Origin: Cordylochernes scorpioides
Taxonomy: Eukaryota > Arthropoda > Arachnida > Pseudoscorpiones > Chernetidae
Direction of reading: 5' to 3'
Assembly (NCBI GenBank): GCA_030710605.1
Contig: CP092863.1
Span: forward strand, 136,392,192 to 136,456,191
Length of the DNA: 64,000 nucleotides
A program made the translations under genes and the position numbers. Under the pieces are notes generated by a model that saw nothing but the letters and a program-made list of their open reading frames with translations, did not search any database and had not been told where the DNA came from. Of the stretch, positions 1-11,030 are shown piece after piece. Each line of letters begins with the position of its first letter. Position 1 is the first letter of the stretch.

Positions 1-2407
1 GATCAGGAAAAATCAAATTCGACTGATGTTTCTGAATATCATCAGGATATTTTACCTCCAGTTGCTGATGATGATCCAAATTTGCAGAATAATACTGCAC
101 CTTTACAGAGCTTGAACAGTCCCTCTACATCCACCCACCATTCGCAATCGATTGAAGAAAGAAGTCCTTCTTTTCCTGCAGAAGAACAGGAATTTCCTGT
201 CCCTCAATCAAGAGAGCGTTATCCAACCATTACATCAATCAAGTCTTATCCAAAGATCTCAACAAAGCGTTATCCAAATTTCACCTCAATCAAGCGTAAT
301 CCGAAGTTCACCTCAACAAAGCGTTATCCTAACATTACCTCAAAAAAACATTATCCAAAGTGCACCTCAATCAAGCGTTATCCAAAGTGCACCTCAATCA
401 AGCGTTATCCAAACATTACATCGACAAAGCGTCATCCAAAAATTACCTCAACAAAGCTCTATCCAAAGTTCACCTCAACAAAGCGCTATCCAAAGTTCAT
501 CTCAACAAAAGGCTATCCAAAGTTCATCTCAACAAAGCGCTATCCAAAGTTCATCTCAACAAAGTGTTTCCCAAAGTTCACCTCAACAAAGCGTTATCCA
601 AAGTTCATCTCAACAAAGCGTTTCCCAAAGTTCATCTCAACAAAGCGTTTCCCAAAGTTCATCTCAACAAAGAGTTTCCCAAAGTTCACCTCAACAAAGC
701 GTTATCCAAAGTGCACCTCAATCAAGCGTTATCCAAAGTGCACCTCAATCAAGCGTTATCCAAACATTACATCGACAAAGCGTCATCCAAAAATTACCTC
801 AACAAAGCTCTATCCAAAGTTCACCTCAACAAAGCGCTATCCAAAGTTCATCTCAACAAAGCGCTATCCAAAGTTCATCTCAACAAAGTGTTTCCCAAAG
901 TTCACCTCAACAAAGCGTTATCCAAAGTTCATCTCAACAAAGCGTTTCCTAAAGTTTATCTCAACAAAGCGCTATCCAAAGTTCATCTCAACAAAGAGTT
1001 TCCCAAAGTTCATCTCAACAAAGAGTTTCCCAAGGTTCACCTCAACAAAGCGCTATCCACAGTTCATCTCAACAAAGCGCTATTCAAAGTTCATCTCAAC
1101 AAAGCGCTATCCAAAGTTCACCTCAACAAAGCGCTATCCAAAGTTCACCTCAACAAAGCGCTATCCAAAGTTCATCTCAATCAAGCGCTATCCAAAGTTC
1201 ATCTCAACAAAGCTCTATCCAAAGTTCATCTCAACAAAGCTCTATCCAAAGTTCATCTCAACAAAGCGCTATCCAAAGTTCATCTCAACAAAGCGCTATC
1301 CAAAGTTCATCTCAAGAAAGCGCTATCCAAAGTTCACCTCAACAAAGCGCTATCCAAAGTTCATCTCAACAAAGCGCTATCCAAAGTTCATCTCAATCAA
1401 GCGCTATCCAAAGTTCATCTCAACAAAGCGCTATCCAAAGTTCATCTCAACAAAGCGCTATCCAAAGTTCACCGCAACAAAGCGCTATCCAAAGTTCATC
1501 TGAACAAAGCGCTATCCAAAGTTCATCTCAACAAAGAGTTTCCCAAAGTTCATCTCAACAAAGAGTTTCCCAAAGTTCATCTCAACAAAGAGTTTCCCAA
1601 AGTTCATCTCAACAAAGAGTTTCCCAAAGTTCACCTCAACAAAACATCCCAATACGACATCGATCAAATATTTTAAGGCATATTTTACCAAGAACAACTC
1701 AGCAAAACAACGTACGATTAGTATTTCTAATGCCAATAAATCCATCAAATCTTTTCCAAATATTCCCTTTTCCAAACCTTGTATTAATAAACCCTCAACC
1801 AACCAGTACTCAAGCAGTTTCAGCTTCATCCCTGCAATCAAGTCCAAATATGACTCGTTCTTTCCCAAATGTAAGAAACATATTGGCAGCTCCACCATTA
1901 TTTTCTCCTGATGCTCTTCTCGAAGAACCACAAAATACACAAAACCAAATTGTAGCCCCTATAAATCAACCCGTGGAACTACCAAATAGTTCAAGAAATT
2001 CCCAGGAAACTGAATCAACTATAAATCAACCCGTGGAACAAACAGATAGTTCAAGAAATTCCCAGGAAACTGAATCAACTATAAATCAACCCATGGAACA
2101 AACAGATAGTTCAAGAAATTCCCAGGAAACTGAATCAACTATAAATCAACCCGTGGAACAACCAAATAGTTCAAGAAATACAACAATTGCACCCGAAGAA
2201 CCTTTAAATTTAATCAAAAGCCCATCAAAACGTTCAAGAAATTCCCAGGAAACTGAATCAACTATAAATCAACCCGTGGAACAAACAGATAGTACAAGAA
2301 ATAGAACAAATTCATCCGATCCTATAGATTTATCAATGCCCTCAAGCAGTTCAAGAAATTCACGCAATCCTAAAGAATCACCACCAAGAAAGTATCAAAG
2401 GCCTTAA
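1..2407 (+). pseudogene. Broken paralog of a secreted Ser/Gln-rich repeat protein (5' end outside window)
   Basis: I do not recognise the family. It is a paralog of the gene at 24616-26025. Frame 1 from base 1 reads DQEKSNSTDV, matching DEEDSNSTDV near the start of that gene. From about base 206 the 9-residue repeats (SSSQQSAIQ type) are in frame 2, so a one-base indel lies around 170-206. Frame 2 then runs through about 54 repeats, is cut by TAA at 950-952 (CAA to TAA inside a repeat), and would otherwise stay open through 1730 to the stop at 2405-2407. The C-terminal part has four to five 20-residue repeats (INQPVEQTDSSRNS type) and ends RNPKESPPRKYQRP, close to the paralog's RNPEESPPRKFRKT. 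The signal peptide would lie upstream of the window. The open frames in the other two phases across the array are by-products of a 27 bp unit. The frame lesions could be sequencing errors in a repeat, so 'broken' is likely, not proven. Confidence 0.7.
206..1663 (+). repeat. 27 bp coding minisatellite, about 54 units
   Basis: Units of 27 bp (CAAAGTTCATCTCAACAAAG followed by CGCTATC, with CCT/TCT and GTT/GCT variants) encode nine residues in frame 2. A block around 360-590 recurs at about 705-900 with the same variant order, which shows a segmental duplication of several units within the array. Confidence 0.9.
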
Positions 2408-2513
2408 ACACAGGAAATTTGAATGAATATTTCCAGGAAACCATCTTTACAGCAACAAAGGAAATCAATATGTTCATCAAAATTCTACAAAAGATCTTAA
2501 TCAATAGGTAAAT
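2408..2513 (+). other. 3' UTR-like segment conserved between the two paralogs
   Basis: After the stop, the sequence (ACACAGGAAATTT, then CCATCTTTACAGCAACAAAG) matches 26026-26130 behind the intact gene nearly base for base. The likeness supports duplication of a whole transcription unit. The AATAAA seen at 26106 is not matched here. Confidence 0.7.
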
Positions 2514-2613
2514 NNNNNNNNNNNNNNNNNNNNNNNNNNNNNNNNNNNNNNNNNNNNNNNNNNNNNNNNNNNNNNNNNNNNNNNNNNNNNNNNNNNNNNN
2601 NNNNNNNNNNNNN
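2514..2613. other. Assembly gap, 100 N
   Basis: Exactly 100 N, the usual placeholder for a gap of unknown size. Sequence on the two sides need not be adjacent in the genome. Confidence 0.99.
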
Positions 2614-2960
2614 GATCATTCTGTTTTTATATGCTAAACTGAAAGGTATAATCTTAGAAATGGTATTTAAGTAGACTATGGACATAAGCTTTTAGGACAG
2701 TAGAATTACATGGAGGGTTAACCACTGATGACAGAAGTTTGATTTATGTGTGAAAAGAAACATTAGCCGTCATAGCAAACTATTAAATAAGCTTTTAGGA
2801 CAGTAGAAATACATATAAATATTTGCATCGAGCAATGCTCTTCCGCAAACAATAAGTACAAGGCCAGTTAGGTATAATTAATTCTAAGGCGATAACGTTG
2901 TTAGGTAGCGGAACGAGAATACTAGGAAAGTCCGCCACTTTCATATAACAATTTAAGTGT
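2614..2960. repeat. PAL-P repeat fragments
   Basis: Shares GATCATTCTG, GACATAAGCTTTTAGGACAG and the segment GCATCGAGCAATGCTCTTCC with 9601-9800 and 32790-32930. Two copies of the AAGCTTTTAGGACAGTAGAA word are present, so it is a scrambled or double copy. Confidence 0.6.
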
Positions 2961-3319
2961 TCTGTCCAAGTAGATCCTCTCTACCTACTTTGCTGGAAAA
3001 ATCAGAGATAAACTTCGTAAAATTATTTAATAGGCTCACTACTTGATTGCCCTAATATTTCAAGGAAGGAAAGTTAAACAATTAAAACAGTTAAAGTTAA
3101 AAGAACTAGAACAAGGACAGCGACAATCCCAGCTGCTCACTCGAAGCGCACAAAGCCTCGTCTTCTTGGGGACTCCTTCCGGCACTTGATGTTATCCTAG
3201 TTTTATAGGAAACGCGCTGTGGAAGTTGATTTGCATAGACCTTTTCCTAAAGCCTAGTTTGCATAAAGTCTTCTTTCTTTTAATCTTGCAAAATTTGCCT
3301 AGGCTTTCTTACAAACGTG
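2961..3319. other. No recognised feature
   Basis: No open frame or known repeat that I can support. A moderately GC-rich patch at 3115-3200 stands out from the AT-rich surroundings but I cannot name it. Confidence 0.5.
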
Positions 3320-3560
3320 TTATCTATATATAAGATATGGCAGTATTAAAGCACGAATGTTTCTTTTATACAAAACAAACTTCAACTGTCCTTACTGCGA
3401 TGAAAAAATATATTGGGAGGGCTTGGCTCATCAGTGGCTAACCCTCCCAGCATTTTCACCAATTTAATCTACCAGATCGCTTCTTTATACTCTAATACTG
3501 TATTGGATCATTCTGCTTTTATATGCTACACTGAAGGGTGGAATCTTAAAAATAGTATTT
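3320..3560. repeat. PAL-P palindromic repeat copy
   Basis: Contains the family's signature blocks: the Pol-like word CTTACTGCGATGAAAAAATA, GGGAGGGCTTGGCTCATCAG, and TTTAATCTACCAGATCGC. In the minus sense the boxes GTGAAA and CTGATGAGCCAA appear in the order described under the PAL-P finding. Confidence 0.65.
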
Positions 3561-3769
3561 AAGTTTGTTTCTTATGCTATTTATACACATCGCCCAAAAC
3601 AATAATGTCAAATTTTATCGATTAATGGCAATTTGGTAAATAATAATTGCATAAACCTATTGAATATTAGAAGACAATATTTTGTCCTGTTTTCTATTCT
3701 ATAAAACTCTTTATAACACTCTATATAAAAATTGTGGCTGATTTTAGGTTTTTAAACAATTTTTTATTA

Positions 3770-3870
3770 AAATGAAAAGTATGGCTCATTAATGTTGAAC
3801 CCTCCCTGCGGTTTCGCCAGTTTAATCGACCATATCGCTCTTTTTTAGAACTCTACAATTCTATTGGACG
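3770..3870. repeat. PAL-P repeat fragment
   Basis: ATGGCTCATTAATGTTGAAC, CGGTTTCGCCAGTTTAATCG and the following pyrimidine-rich stretch match the PAL-P core. A GC-richer block at 3868-4080 follows, which I cannot assign. Confidence 0.55.
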
Positions 3871-4249
3871 ATAAGTCAGCTTGAAGTACAAGACTTCAGC
3901 CCTGCCCCTACTTCTTGATTCGCTGCCGGCCTGGAACTATCTGGTTCACCACAGCAATCAGCCCTTCCCATGACTAGACTTCTCTTTTAGACTGTAGCTG
4001 TACAGCCCGGGTAGTTGGCGATTTATGCTCCAGGAGCACGGGTTACCTCTATTTTCTCTCTTGGACGATGAGGTATGGTATATTAACCTAGAGAAACCAC
4101 TGTGAGGGTTTACTACTGATGAGCTAAGTTCTCATAATATTTTTATATAGCAGTTAAAGACAGTAGGAAGTGTTTTTTTATTCTGAAAAGAAAATTCAGC
4201 TTTTATTAGTTTCATTTCTTGAATAAAGATGGCGTTGTGTTTTCTTATG

Positions 4250-4382
4250 TTAATTAATGTATTTACATATTTACATATTTACATTACATATTTACATACA
4301 TTACATATTTACATATTTACATTACATATTTACATACATTACATATTTACATATTTACATTACATATTTACATACATTTAGG
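4250..4382. repeat. TTTACATA-type microsatellite
   Basis: Tandem ATTTACATATTTACATTAC units arranged in a higher-order pattern of about 47 bp. Confidence 0.9.
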
Positions 4383-4446
4383 ATCTCTTATTATTATAAT
4401 TTTATTATAGTTGACTCTCTCTCATAGCAATAATTTCTTCAGATAA

Positions 4447-4812
4447 ATCTTCTTCTTCTTTCTTATCTCCACTCAATCATATTAAAGTATCAAGTTGTGA
4501 CCCTTGATTGTGTCTGTTTGATAACCATCATGACTGGGTGAAGTAGATGCATCTGCCTTTGTCATTAAGAATGGGAGCACTACTCAGTGGCAGGCCGACT
4601 TAGCTCCAAAAGAAATGGCCGCTTCTGACATGAGGAACAGACGCCATGTGCAGCCGCTCCTAACATGGAGTACAAACGCTGCTCATCCTGTATTCCTGGA
4701 GCCCTTACAGGGTACTATCAGCCGGGCCATCTGAGCCCAGGTTTTTTACCGAACTTGTTACTGCTCCTCCCCCTCCTTTTTCATCCGGGCTTGGGACCGG
4801 CAAAGGCAGAGT
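4447..4812 (-). mobile_element. SINE-C, near full length
   Basis: Transcribed sense is minus: starts at AACTCTGCCTTTGCC and ends in AGATAAGAAAGAAGAAGAAG. It is flanked by the target duplication TTCTTCAGATAAAT, so it moved by retrotransposition. Eleven relatives occur in the window. Confidence 0.85.
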
Positions 4813-5264
4813 TCTTCAGATAAATAACTTCCAAAAATGCCTCCCCATAATATTCGATTTTAAGAAAGCGAGAACTAAAATCTTTTTACTAAATAAAGCT
4901 TTATAATTATAAAAATCGATTTAAAAGAGGATACATTAGAAAAATCTTTTTTTAAGTGTATTTTACAAGCTAAGAAACTTGAAGAATTTAAAATTGATCG
5001 ATTTTTGAATATAAATTGATATTGAATATCTTTGAAAACTTGATGTAAAACAAGTTTGAACTTTTTTCTAACCAATCAATAGTTGGCTCTAAAATTTTAA
5101 TCCAATTATCTACAAGAGGACCTCTATAATTTGTATCTTTCAAACCTAACCACATGTTTTATCTTTGATCTCTTGTCATTTGTTACAATTCTTACTTAAT
5201 GCATTCCTTGTCATCATCTGAAACAAACTGGTTTAAACTGGCTTGCAGAAGACATGTTAAAATA

Positions 5265-5683
5265 TGACATTTGAAAATTATCCCACATGTGTTTCTTTTA
5301 AACGAAAAATCTAAATTTATTTTTAAGGAAAAATAACGATTATTTCTAACCTTAGGGATGAATTATGAAAGGATGAATTGTGGAGAGTAATAATAAACGG
5401 AAAAATAAAAGTGTCCAGGAATGGGAATCGAACCCACAGTGTTCCGCTTGTGGACATGGCATCTGCCCAATAAGCGGAACACTGTGGTTTCGATTCCTAT
5501 CCCTGGACACTTTTATTTTTCCGTTTATCATTACTCTTCACAATTCATCCTTTCATAATTCATCCCTAAGGTTATAAATAATCGTTATTTCTCCTTAAAA
5601 TTTCGATTTTTCGTTTAAAAGAAACACATGCGGGATAATTTTCAAATGTCGTTTTACAATCATAAGCCGCATTATATTGTATT
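5265..5683. mobile_element. SINE-B palindromic dimer
   Basis: Two SINE-B copies lie head to head: minus at 5265-5447 and plus at 5449-5683, with tRNA-like heads meeting in the middle. The whole pair is flanked by one 11 bp duplication, ATGTTAAAATA (5254-5264 and 5684-5694), which suggests that the palindrome inserted as a unit. Confidence 0.8.
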
Positions 5684-5756
5684 ATGTTAAAATACATTTA
5701 TCAGTACCTTAACAATATGGTTACATCTCGATTATATAATATATTATGATGTTTTA

Positions 5757-5918
5757 GCACGCCATCTGTTATGAAAATTCGAAACTATTATAGAAGCGTA
5801 TGATTATTCTCAAAACATTAAATAATATCTACTTCCCTTACTGCAAAGGAAAAGAAATTAATGGGAGTGCTTGGCTAATCAATGGTGAACCCTCCCAGCT
5901 GTTTCACCAGTTTAAACT
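5757..5918. repeat. PAL-P half-element
   Basis: Starts with GCACGCCATCTGTTATG and carries AAACTATTATAGAAGCGTA, the CTTACTGCAAAGG block and TTTCACCAGTTTAAAC, as in the copies at 14812 and 32100. Confidence 0.7.
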
Positions 5919-5987
5919 ATAATATATTATGTGAAAAATAATTTTAAAAAATAAAAAAAGGTCAGCTGTGAATATTAAAAACAAATA

Positions 5988-6292
5988 AGGCATATACTGA
6001 CCATTGAGCGTTTTCTAGATGTTTGCCTTGACTAATCATTTCTTGATTTCTCAGAAAACTTCGGGGCCAAATATTTGTTCGTAGAGGTACAGTCTGCACC
6101 ACGCTGACAAGGGCCAACAGCCCGAAACGCGTACGTGGTTGACTTTTCTTTATTTATAAAGAAATTGGGTTGGCCAAATATCAGGAAACAGGTTAAAAAT
6201 CAACGTTTAGTTGAATTTTGTTCCACTAGATGGCGCTCTACCATCTAGAAAACGCTCATGTTAGTGATCAGGATATGCCTTTTTTATTTTTA
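5988..6292 (+). mobile_element. HH-B palindromic element with a hammerhead-like core
   Basis: Outer inverted arms read GGCATATACTGACCA and its complement at 6272-6287. Inside, 6096-6140 has a hammerhead layout: CTGACAA, stem GGGC/GCCC, GAAAC, GCGTA and a stem I partner CGTGG for CCACG. Only one core base differs from a functional CUGANGA box (G8 to A), so this copy should not cleave. Confidence 0.7.
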
Positions 6293-6354
6293 ATATTAAA
6301 ATATATCTACCAATTCCTTAACAATACGATTACCCCTTGATTACATAATACAGT

Positions 6355-6573
6355 TTAATGAATGAAAGGAAGAAAAAATTGTTTGCAACAAGTTTCTTTT
6401 ATTCTTAAATTTGGCGAGCTTTCAGGCGCCATGATCAGGCCGACATCGCAAATATAATATATAAATATATTTGCGATGTCGGCCTGATGATGGGCTAACG
6501 CCTGAAAGCTCGCCAAATTTAAGAATAAAAGAAACTTGTTGCAAACAATTTTTTCTTCCTTTCATTCATTAAA
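6355..6573. mobile_element. HH-C long hairpin element
   Basis: Two arms of about 100 bp are nearly perfect inverted repeats around an AT-rich centre near 6460. The right arm carries a hammerhead-type core (6481-6514) that the left arm has lost. Both arms end in the word GCAACAAGTTTCTTTTATTC. Confidence 0.85.
6481..6514 (+). ncRNA. Hammerhead-ribozyme-like motif, intact core boxes
   Basis: GGC, then CTGATGA, one extra T, a stem GGGC/GCCT with loop TAAC, GAAA, GCTC, then GCC pairing with the first GGC. Both catalytic boxes are intact. Stem III is one A-U pair over two bases, so a single molecule would fold poorly; AGCT is self-complementary and could form in a dimer. Assignment is from known Penelope-type ribozymes; activity is inference. 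Confidence 0.55.
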
Positions 6574-6690
6574 TTACTGATTGCAATTATTTAGGTTTTT
6601 ATACATAATACAGTATATACAATTGTAATTATCCTTAGAAACTTGAATTGAACTTATTGTTACTTAAAATTCTCTTTTCATTTAGATTAC

Positions 6691-6995
6691 CCCCATGGTC
6701 GGTGGTCGAGTGGTCTTAACCGTTGGTTTTCGACCGCAACGACCCGGCATCGAATCCCACATTGGACACTTTTTTCATAATTAAAAAATGATTTAATGGT
6801 CCTGATTTTTGAGAAAGTCCAACCCCACCAGCGAGTGCAAGTAACCAAACAGGGCTATGGCACATTTGTAAGTGTCGAAGTTTAACTTCTTTTCACATGT
6901 GTAGACATGTGGTGCACTTACAGTAAAAACAATCGCTAACTTCTACCCACCATGATTATCATGGTCTGTACCACGTGTACTAGGGATAATAAAAT
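6691..6995 (+). mobile_element. SINE-A copy
   Basis: A tRNA-like head (GGTCGGTGGTCGAGTGG, B box ATCGAATCC) is followed by the family body (AACCCCACCAGCGAGTGCAA) and tail (CACGTGTACTAGGGATAA). Ten copies or parts occur in the window. Confidence 0.85.
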
Positions 6996-7045
6996 TTACC
7001 CTGAAAATATACTTTTTAAATCCCTATAAAATTCCGACGGCTATC

Positions 7046-7311
7046 TTCTTCTTCTTCTTTCTTATCTCCACTCAATCATATTATGATATCAAGTTGTGAC
7101 CCTTGATGGTTTCTGTTTGACAACCATTATGACTGGGTGAAGTAGAATGTGTCTGCCTTTGTCATTAAGACTGGGAGCACTACTCAGTGGCAGGCCGCTG
7201 ACTTAGTTCCAAAAGAAATGGCCGCCTCTGACATAAGGAACAGACACCATGTACAGCCGCTCCTAACATGGAGTACAAACGCTGCTCATCCTGTATCCTT
7301 GGATTAGGACG
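7046..7311 (-). mobile_element. SINE-C, 5'-truncated
   Basis: The minus-sense 5' part is missing and the 3' AAGAAGAAG tail is intact. Target duplication GACGGCTAT flanks it. This is the pattern of target-primed reverse transcription. Confidence 0.85.
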
Positions 7312-7819
7312 GCTATGAATTGATAAATAAATTATTCCATTGATAAATTAATAGAAATGTATTTAAAGCCAGATACATGCATTAGTAAGTTAAAGCATGT
7401 AGAAATTTGACAATTTAAACAATTATATTGATTCTTATAAACAATTGTTACAAAGGCGGAAAAAAACATATAATAAAATAGTAAATAAAGGGTAGATAAA
7501 ATGTAGGGGAATATATATATAGTTGTGTATAAATGTCTTCAGCAAGGAAGGTTTCCCCACCTTGAGAGAGTTCTCCTCCAGACAAGGTCTTCACTCCTCA
7601 GTTCCACGCATGAAGCATGTAGATAAATAGAAAAAAAGCATATATTCCGATAGATGGCTATAACCATCTTTAAGGATTAAGTTGTATAACAAGAAGGTTG
7701 TTCTTGTCATGGGGAACTAGAGTGTTAATAAAGAGGTAATTTTATAGGCTGATGTTTACGTACTGTAGATAAATCTCTATTGGCATTTTTATCGTCTGCA
7801 GTTTTATTTTTAGGCTAAT

Positions 7820-8345
7820 CCGGCGAGGAATTTTATGTTACTTTACCATGAGATTCACTCTTGTAATAATAACTTTTATCGGCGTTAGGCTTATCTCATC
7901 GCCTCAGTTCTATGGAGCATAGTTCAAGAAAACTCGGTAGCAATTACATCAGAATTGTGATGTTTGAGGAAGAACAAGTTTCAATCTACTTCTCTCCGGC
8001 GTGGAAATTTATGTTACTTTACCATGAGATTTACTCTTGTAATGGTAAAATTTATCGGCGTAAAGCTTATCACGTCGGCTAAGTTCTATGGAGTATAGTT
8101 CAAGAAAACTCGGTAGCAATTACATCAGAATTGTGATGTTTGAGGAAGAACAAGTCTCAATTTACTTCTCTCCGGCGTGGAAATTTATGTTACTTTACCA
8201 TGAGATTTACTCTTGTAATAGTAAATTTTGTCGGCGTAAAGCTTATCACATCGGCTAAGTTCTATGAGCATAGTTCAAGAAAACTCGGTAGCAATTACAT
8301 CAGAATTGTGATGTTTGAGGAAGAAAAGGTCTCAATTTACTTCTC
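7820..8345. repeat. 176 bp tandem repeat, three units
   Basis: CCGGCG marks recur at 7820, 7996 and 8172, exactly 176 bp apart. Units differ by a few substitutions. A short frame across the last unit (8140-8403) has no features of a gene. Confidence 0.9.
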
Positions 8346-8559
8346 GAATGATGTGTTAATTGGCTATAAGGATGTTACATATCATTATGTAGTTCATTGT
8401 TGACAAGGATATTGTCTTGATCATTATCATTGTTGCATTATCGTTGATACGTTTATTGTTGCATTGTCTTGGGACTTCATGTCAGTATTCAAAGGTTCCA
8501 TATCAAGATTATAAGTCAGACCTGATAACAAGTAATCATAAATCAAATCAATAACCTGC

Positions 8560-8815
8560 CATCTATATATAACAAATGAAAACATTAAGACGTGAATTTT
8601 TCTTTTCACAAATAAATCAAATTTCTACTGCCCTTACTGCGATGAAAAAATATTAGGAGTGCTTGGCTCCAGTAGTGAAACCGCGGGGAGGGTTCACCAC
8701 TGATAAACCAAGCTCTCCCAATATTTTATCATCTTAGTAAGGATGGTGGAATTTTGATTTATTTGTGAAAAGAAACATTCGCGTTTTAATGTCTTGATTA
8801 ATTAATCATAAAACA
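8560..8815. repeat. PAL-P palindromic copy, rearranged
   Basis: Arms starting AACATTAAGACGTGAATTTT (8580) and ending AACATTCGCGTTTTAATGTC (8780) are inverted. The centre reads GTGAAACCGCGGGGAGGGTT, apparently with part of one arm copied into the other. Confidence 0.65.
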
Positions 8816-8933
8816 ATTTTGACAAGGAAAGTATTTCTGAAAAATAGGAAGATGGAATCCTCTGAAATATAAATTGTAATAACACATTGCTTAATGAAAT
8901 TTCTATGTATTTTCCTGTAGAAGGGTTTGTCTT

Positions 8934-9430
8934 CTTCTTTCTTATCTCCACTCAATCATATCAGGGTATCAAACTTTGACAACCATCATGACTGAGGAAA
9001 GTAGATGCACCTGTCTTTGTCATTAAGACTGGGAGCACTACTTGTATATATAAATTGTTTCTCCTTCTTTCTTATCTCCACTCAATCATATTAAGGTATC
9101 AAGCTTGTAAAGCTTGAGACTTTTGATGGTTCTGCCAGGGGACAATCATCATGATTGGATGAAGTAAAATGCGTATGCCTTTGTCATTAAGACTGGGAGC
9201 ACTACTCAGTGGCAGGCCGACTTACCTCCAGAAAGAAATGGCCGCCTCTGACATGAGGAACAACCGCCATGTGCAGCTGCTCCTAACATGGAGCACAGAC
9301 TCATCCTGTATCCCTGGAGCCCTTACAGGGTACTATCAGCCGGGCCAGCTGAGCCCAGGTTTTTTAGTGAGCTTGTTACTGCTTCCCCTCCTCCTTTTTC
9401 ATCCGGGCTTGGGACCAGCAAAGGCGGAGT
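8934..9430 (-). mobile_element. Two SINE-C copies in tandem, first one truncated
   Basis: 8934-9045 is a truncated copy; 9060-9430 is nearly complete and keeps the long LINE-like tail (AAGCTTGTAAAGCTTGAGAC). Approximate outer duplication AGAAGGGTTT / AGAAAGGGTT suggests that one event lies inside the other. Confidence 0.75.
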
Positions 9431-9589
9431 TTGAGAAAGGGTTCTAATAGTTGAAAGCTTGAGAGGTTGTTTAAATAAAGCAAGAAACTTAACCTCAGAG
9501 ACAGTGTGTTGTTACAATAAAAGTATTTACCCAATTTTCCAGATAGCTCAATACAACTGAGAGATATATAAACAAACTTTGTGTTGCTT

Positions 9590-9990
9590 TGTGTTAATTT
9601 ATGCCTAACTGGCCTTGTCTTTATAGTTTGCTGAAGAGCATTGCTCGAAGCAAATATTTGAATGTAATTCTACTGTCCTATAAGCTTATGTCCATAGTTT
9701 ACTTGAAAACCATTTCTAAGATTCCATCCTTCAGTGTAGCATATAAAAGCAGAATGATCCAATACAGTATTAGAGCTCTGAGAAGCGGTCTGGTGGATTA
9801 AATTGGCGAAACCGCTGGGAGGGTTCACCACTGATGAGCCAAGCCCTCCTAATATATTTTTTCATCGCAGTAAGGACAGTAGAAGTTCGTTTTATGTATA
9901 AAAGAAACATTCGCGCTTTTAAATCCTTTTCTTTTATATATATAGATGGCGCGTTATTGCTTTGATATAAACAAACTATTTGCAAATAAA
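9590..9990. repeat. PAL-P palindromic element
   Basis: Contains TTGGCGAAACC (about 9803) and CTGATGAGCCAA (about 9832), whose flanks TTGGC and GCCAA are complementary. Bounded by the unit AGCATTGCTCGAAGCAAATA at left and ATAGATGGCGCGTTATTGC at right. Confidence 0.7.
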
Positions 9991-10079
9991 ATGATGACTT
10001 GGCATCATGATGATGACTCGATATTGATGATGATTTGTAGAGTACGCCTCCACAGATTATTTATTCTGTGACCAAATAT

Positions 10080-10580
10080 TGTAGCAAAGTTTTACAGTTA
10101 AGCCTGTCTATAGCGCTCCCTCTTGGCACTCACCAAAATAGGGTGCTATAGAGAGGGGATGCTATAGACAGGTCACTTTTAATGTAAAATGTTTACATTT
10201 TAATGTTTAAAATCGGGCGCTATAGAGAGGAAGGCGCTATTTAGAGGGGGCGCTATAGAGAGGTCCCTTTTAATGTAAAACGTTAACATTTTAATGTTTT
10301 AAATCGGGCGCTATAGAGAGGAAGGCGCTATTTAGAGGGGACGCTATAGAGAGGTCACTTTTGATGTAAAACGTTAATATTTAAATGTTTTAAATCGGGC
10401 ACTATAGAGAGGTTTAACTGTATTATTTAATTAACAGAGTATCATTTTTATGTTTATATTTTACTACTCTTTAAACTTCCCTCATTGCTTATCTTTTGTT
10501 TATCATTCACAGTTTGTTCTTGCCTTAAATAAATTGCTGTGTTATCCTGAAGTTTGTCTCCCCTAATTTTCCACGTGGCA
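10080..10580 (+). mobile_element. LTR-C solo LTR split by a Tigger-like MITE
   Basis: Starts TGTAGCAAAG after ATAT and ends TTTTCCACGTGGCA. The LTR is about 175 bp in other copies; the excess is the MITE at 10095-10420. The AATAAA at about 10529 would be its polyadenylation signal. Confidence 0.8.
10095..10420. mobile_element. Tigger/pogo-like MITE, internally duplicated
   Basis: Inverted ends CAGTTAAGCCTGTCTATAGC and its complement (GGTTTAACTG), flanked by TA. Inside, a block with GGCGCTATAGAGAGG and AATGTAAAACGTTAAC is repeated three times, so the MITE has begun to expand in tandem. Confidence 0.8.
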
Positions 10581-10744
10581 TTTTCAAAATAACTTCACCA
10601 TTTAAAATTTATTTTAAACATCAATTTAACAGATTATGTATTATATTCATAATATTTATTCATCGTATTTGCCAAGGGAACCTTTGCAAGGGAATAGTAA
10701 ACTTATTTTAAAGAAATAGATACTGTAGCCAAATAAAAATAAAC

Positions 10745-11030
10745 AAGAACTGGAGGACCTCACCAAAGCAAAGCTGGTACAGTAGAGTGGACCCAAGAGG
10801 AGCTCTGAACCTCAGACAGCATCAAACAACACTAACAAGATTTAGAAAAATCCATTTCAAGCCATTGAAGATAGAAAATAACAAAATCTACCCCACTTGC
10901 CCAAAATATAGCTTGGCACCTGCAGCTTCAGAACACATTTTGGCTTGCAATAGATTCACTAAACAGGACCTTTGGGAAAAGCTTATCATAAAACAGCTCG
11001 AGGAGAATGGACTCATGGAATTGGTGTAAT
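10745..11030 (+). pseudogene. LINE fragment, C-terminal end of a Jockey-like ORF2
   Basis: Frame reads NWRTSPKQSWYSRVDPRGAL, then LNLRQHQTTLTRFRKIHF and a C-x(n)-H-x3-C element (EHILAC), ending in a stop at 11027-11029. This is the segment after RNase H in Jockey-clade and related LINEs, where RGALNL and QTxLTRxR are typical. The 5' part is missing. Confidence 0.65.

Noticed and set aside
360-1676. Long open frames in the other two phases of the 27 bp array (Lys/His-rich and Lys/Tyr/Pro-rich)
   Set aside because: A 27 bp unit keeps all phases open. Homology with the intact paralog and continuity into the C-terminus fix frame 2 as the real one.
9169-9447. Open frames in SINE-C copies (also at 22408, 31015 and 53094)
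   Set aside because: Same repeat read in various phases; stops differ between copies and no conserved protein emerges.
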